Assembly: GCA_947488485.1 (NCBI GenBank)
Contig: CANKZO010000129.1
Location: forward strand, 1 to 6,513
Length of the DNA: 6,513 nucleotides
Direction: 5' to 3'
Source: Opitutia bacterium
Lineage (GTDB): Bacteria; Verrucomicrobiota; Verrucomicrobiae; Opitutales; UBA953
How positions within the stretch are numbered: the stretch's first letter is position 1; every line of letters begins with the position of its first letter. Shown here one piece after another: positions 6,057 to 6,513 of the stretch. A model generated the notes under the pieces. It saw only the letters and a program-made list of their open reading frames with translations, did no database searches and was not told the DNA's origin. The position numbers and the translations under genes were made by a program.

Positions 6057-6513
6057 ATGCTCGACTGGATCCAAGGCCACACCCTGCTGCCCGCCGACGG
6101 GTGGATCCTGCTGCTCGCGCTCTTCGGGGCCCTCTGCATCGGGCTCTCGAAGTCGGGCCTCGCCGGCACGGCGACGCTCAACGTCGTCATCATGGCCAAG
6201 ATCTTCGACGCCAAGCCCTCGGTCGGGATCGTCCTGCCCATGCTCATCGTCGCCGACCTGATGGGCTACCTCATCAACCGCCAGGGCGGCAGCTGGCGAC
6301 AGATTATCCCGATGATTCCCGCGGCGGTCGTCGGCGTCTTCGCCGGCTGGTTCCTGCTCGACCGGGTCGACAACGGCTCCGCGCGCATCGTCATCGGCGT
6401 CCTCATCCTCGCCCTGCTCGCCTTCAACGTCGTCCTGCATCATCGGCGCGAGCAGCTCCTGGCCCTCACGCGCCACCGCACCTTCACCTGGGGTATGGGC
6501 GGTATCGCGGGCA
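6057..6513 (+). CDS. TauE/SafE (TSUP) family sulfur-anion transporter, N-terminal part (partial, 3' end outside window)
   Basis: The frame from ATG 6057 stays open to the window end and gives 152 residues of a hydrophobic protein. GLSKSGLAG at residues 29-37, at the end of the first membrane helix, is the signature seen near the start of TauE/SafE (PF01925) proteins. Likely membrane segments: about 16-38, 41-50 (short, re-entrant-like), 56-73, 83-101 and 109-127, with basic loops between (NRQGG, HHRRE). Family members export sulfite, sulfoacetate or related sulfur compounds, and some are linked to sulfate or thiosulfate movement. An in-frame TGA at 6042-6044 limits the start to ATG 6057 or TTG 6045; ATG fits best. 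There is no Shine-Dalgarno site. Full family members are about 240-280 residues, so around half is missing. Sitting behind three sulfatases, a role in handling the released sulfur is attractive but unproven. Confidence 0.85.
   Translation, partial: MLDWIQGHTLLPADGWILLLALFGALCIGLSKSGLAGTATLNVVIMAKIFDAKPSVGIVLPMLIVADLMGYLINRQGGSWRQIIPMIPAAVVGVFAGWFLLDRVDNGSARIVIGVLILALLAFNVVLHHRREQLLALTRHRTFTWGMGGIAG

Noticed and set aside
5814..6476. Minus-strand open frame across the end of sulfatase 3 and the transporter
   Set aside because: It spans two well-supported genes on the other strand, and its Asp/Glu/Gly/Arg-rich product looks like an antisense artefact.

Overview
The window is a run of six genes, all on the + strand, in GC-rich DNA (roughly two thirds G+C by eye). 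It holds four complete secreted-enzyme genes flanked by two genes cut by the window edges. The families present (several type I sulfatases in a row, an SGNH esterase fused to DUF1080, a SPINDLY-type glycosyltransferase end) and the lack of Shine-Dalgarno sites fit the Planctomycetota-Verrucomicrobiota-Lentisphaerota group. I lean towards Verrucomicrobiota, but no single marker in the window proves it.

Layout: 1-174 is the last 57 codons of a protein whose end matches GT41/SPINDLY-type O-GlcNAc transferases. Five bases later comes sulfatase 1 (180-1712). After 15 bases follows a secreted two-domain protein, an SGNH/GDSL esterase joined to DUF1080 (1728-3041). A 112-base gap with small inverted repeats leads to sulfatase 2 (3154-4653). 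Four bases on is sulfatase 3 (4658-5998). A 58-base gap with a direct repeat and a palindrome precedes the first 152 codons of a TauE/SafE (TSUP) anion transporter (6057 to the window end).

The four internal proteins all begin with signal peptides without a lipobox, so they should act in the periplasm or outside the cell. All three sulfatases keep the C-x-P-x-R formylglycine motif, the paired N-terminal Asp, GKWHLG, the mid-protein His and the (S/N)DNG metal motif, so all look active. They differ strongly outside these motifs, which suggests three different substrates or linkage positions rather than recent copies. A plausible reading (inference) is a locus that strips sulfate and acyl esters from a sulfated glycan, with the DUF1080 domain acting on or binding sugar and the transporter moving a sulfur anion across the inner membrane. 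The enzyme that makes formylglycine is not in this window. I see no RNA gene, mobile element, CRISPR array or phage gene. Every part belongs to a known family; the interest lies in the arrangement, the domain fusion and a few small sequence features.
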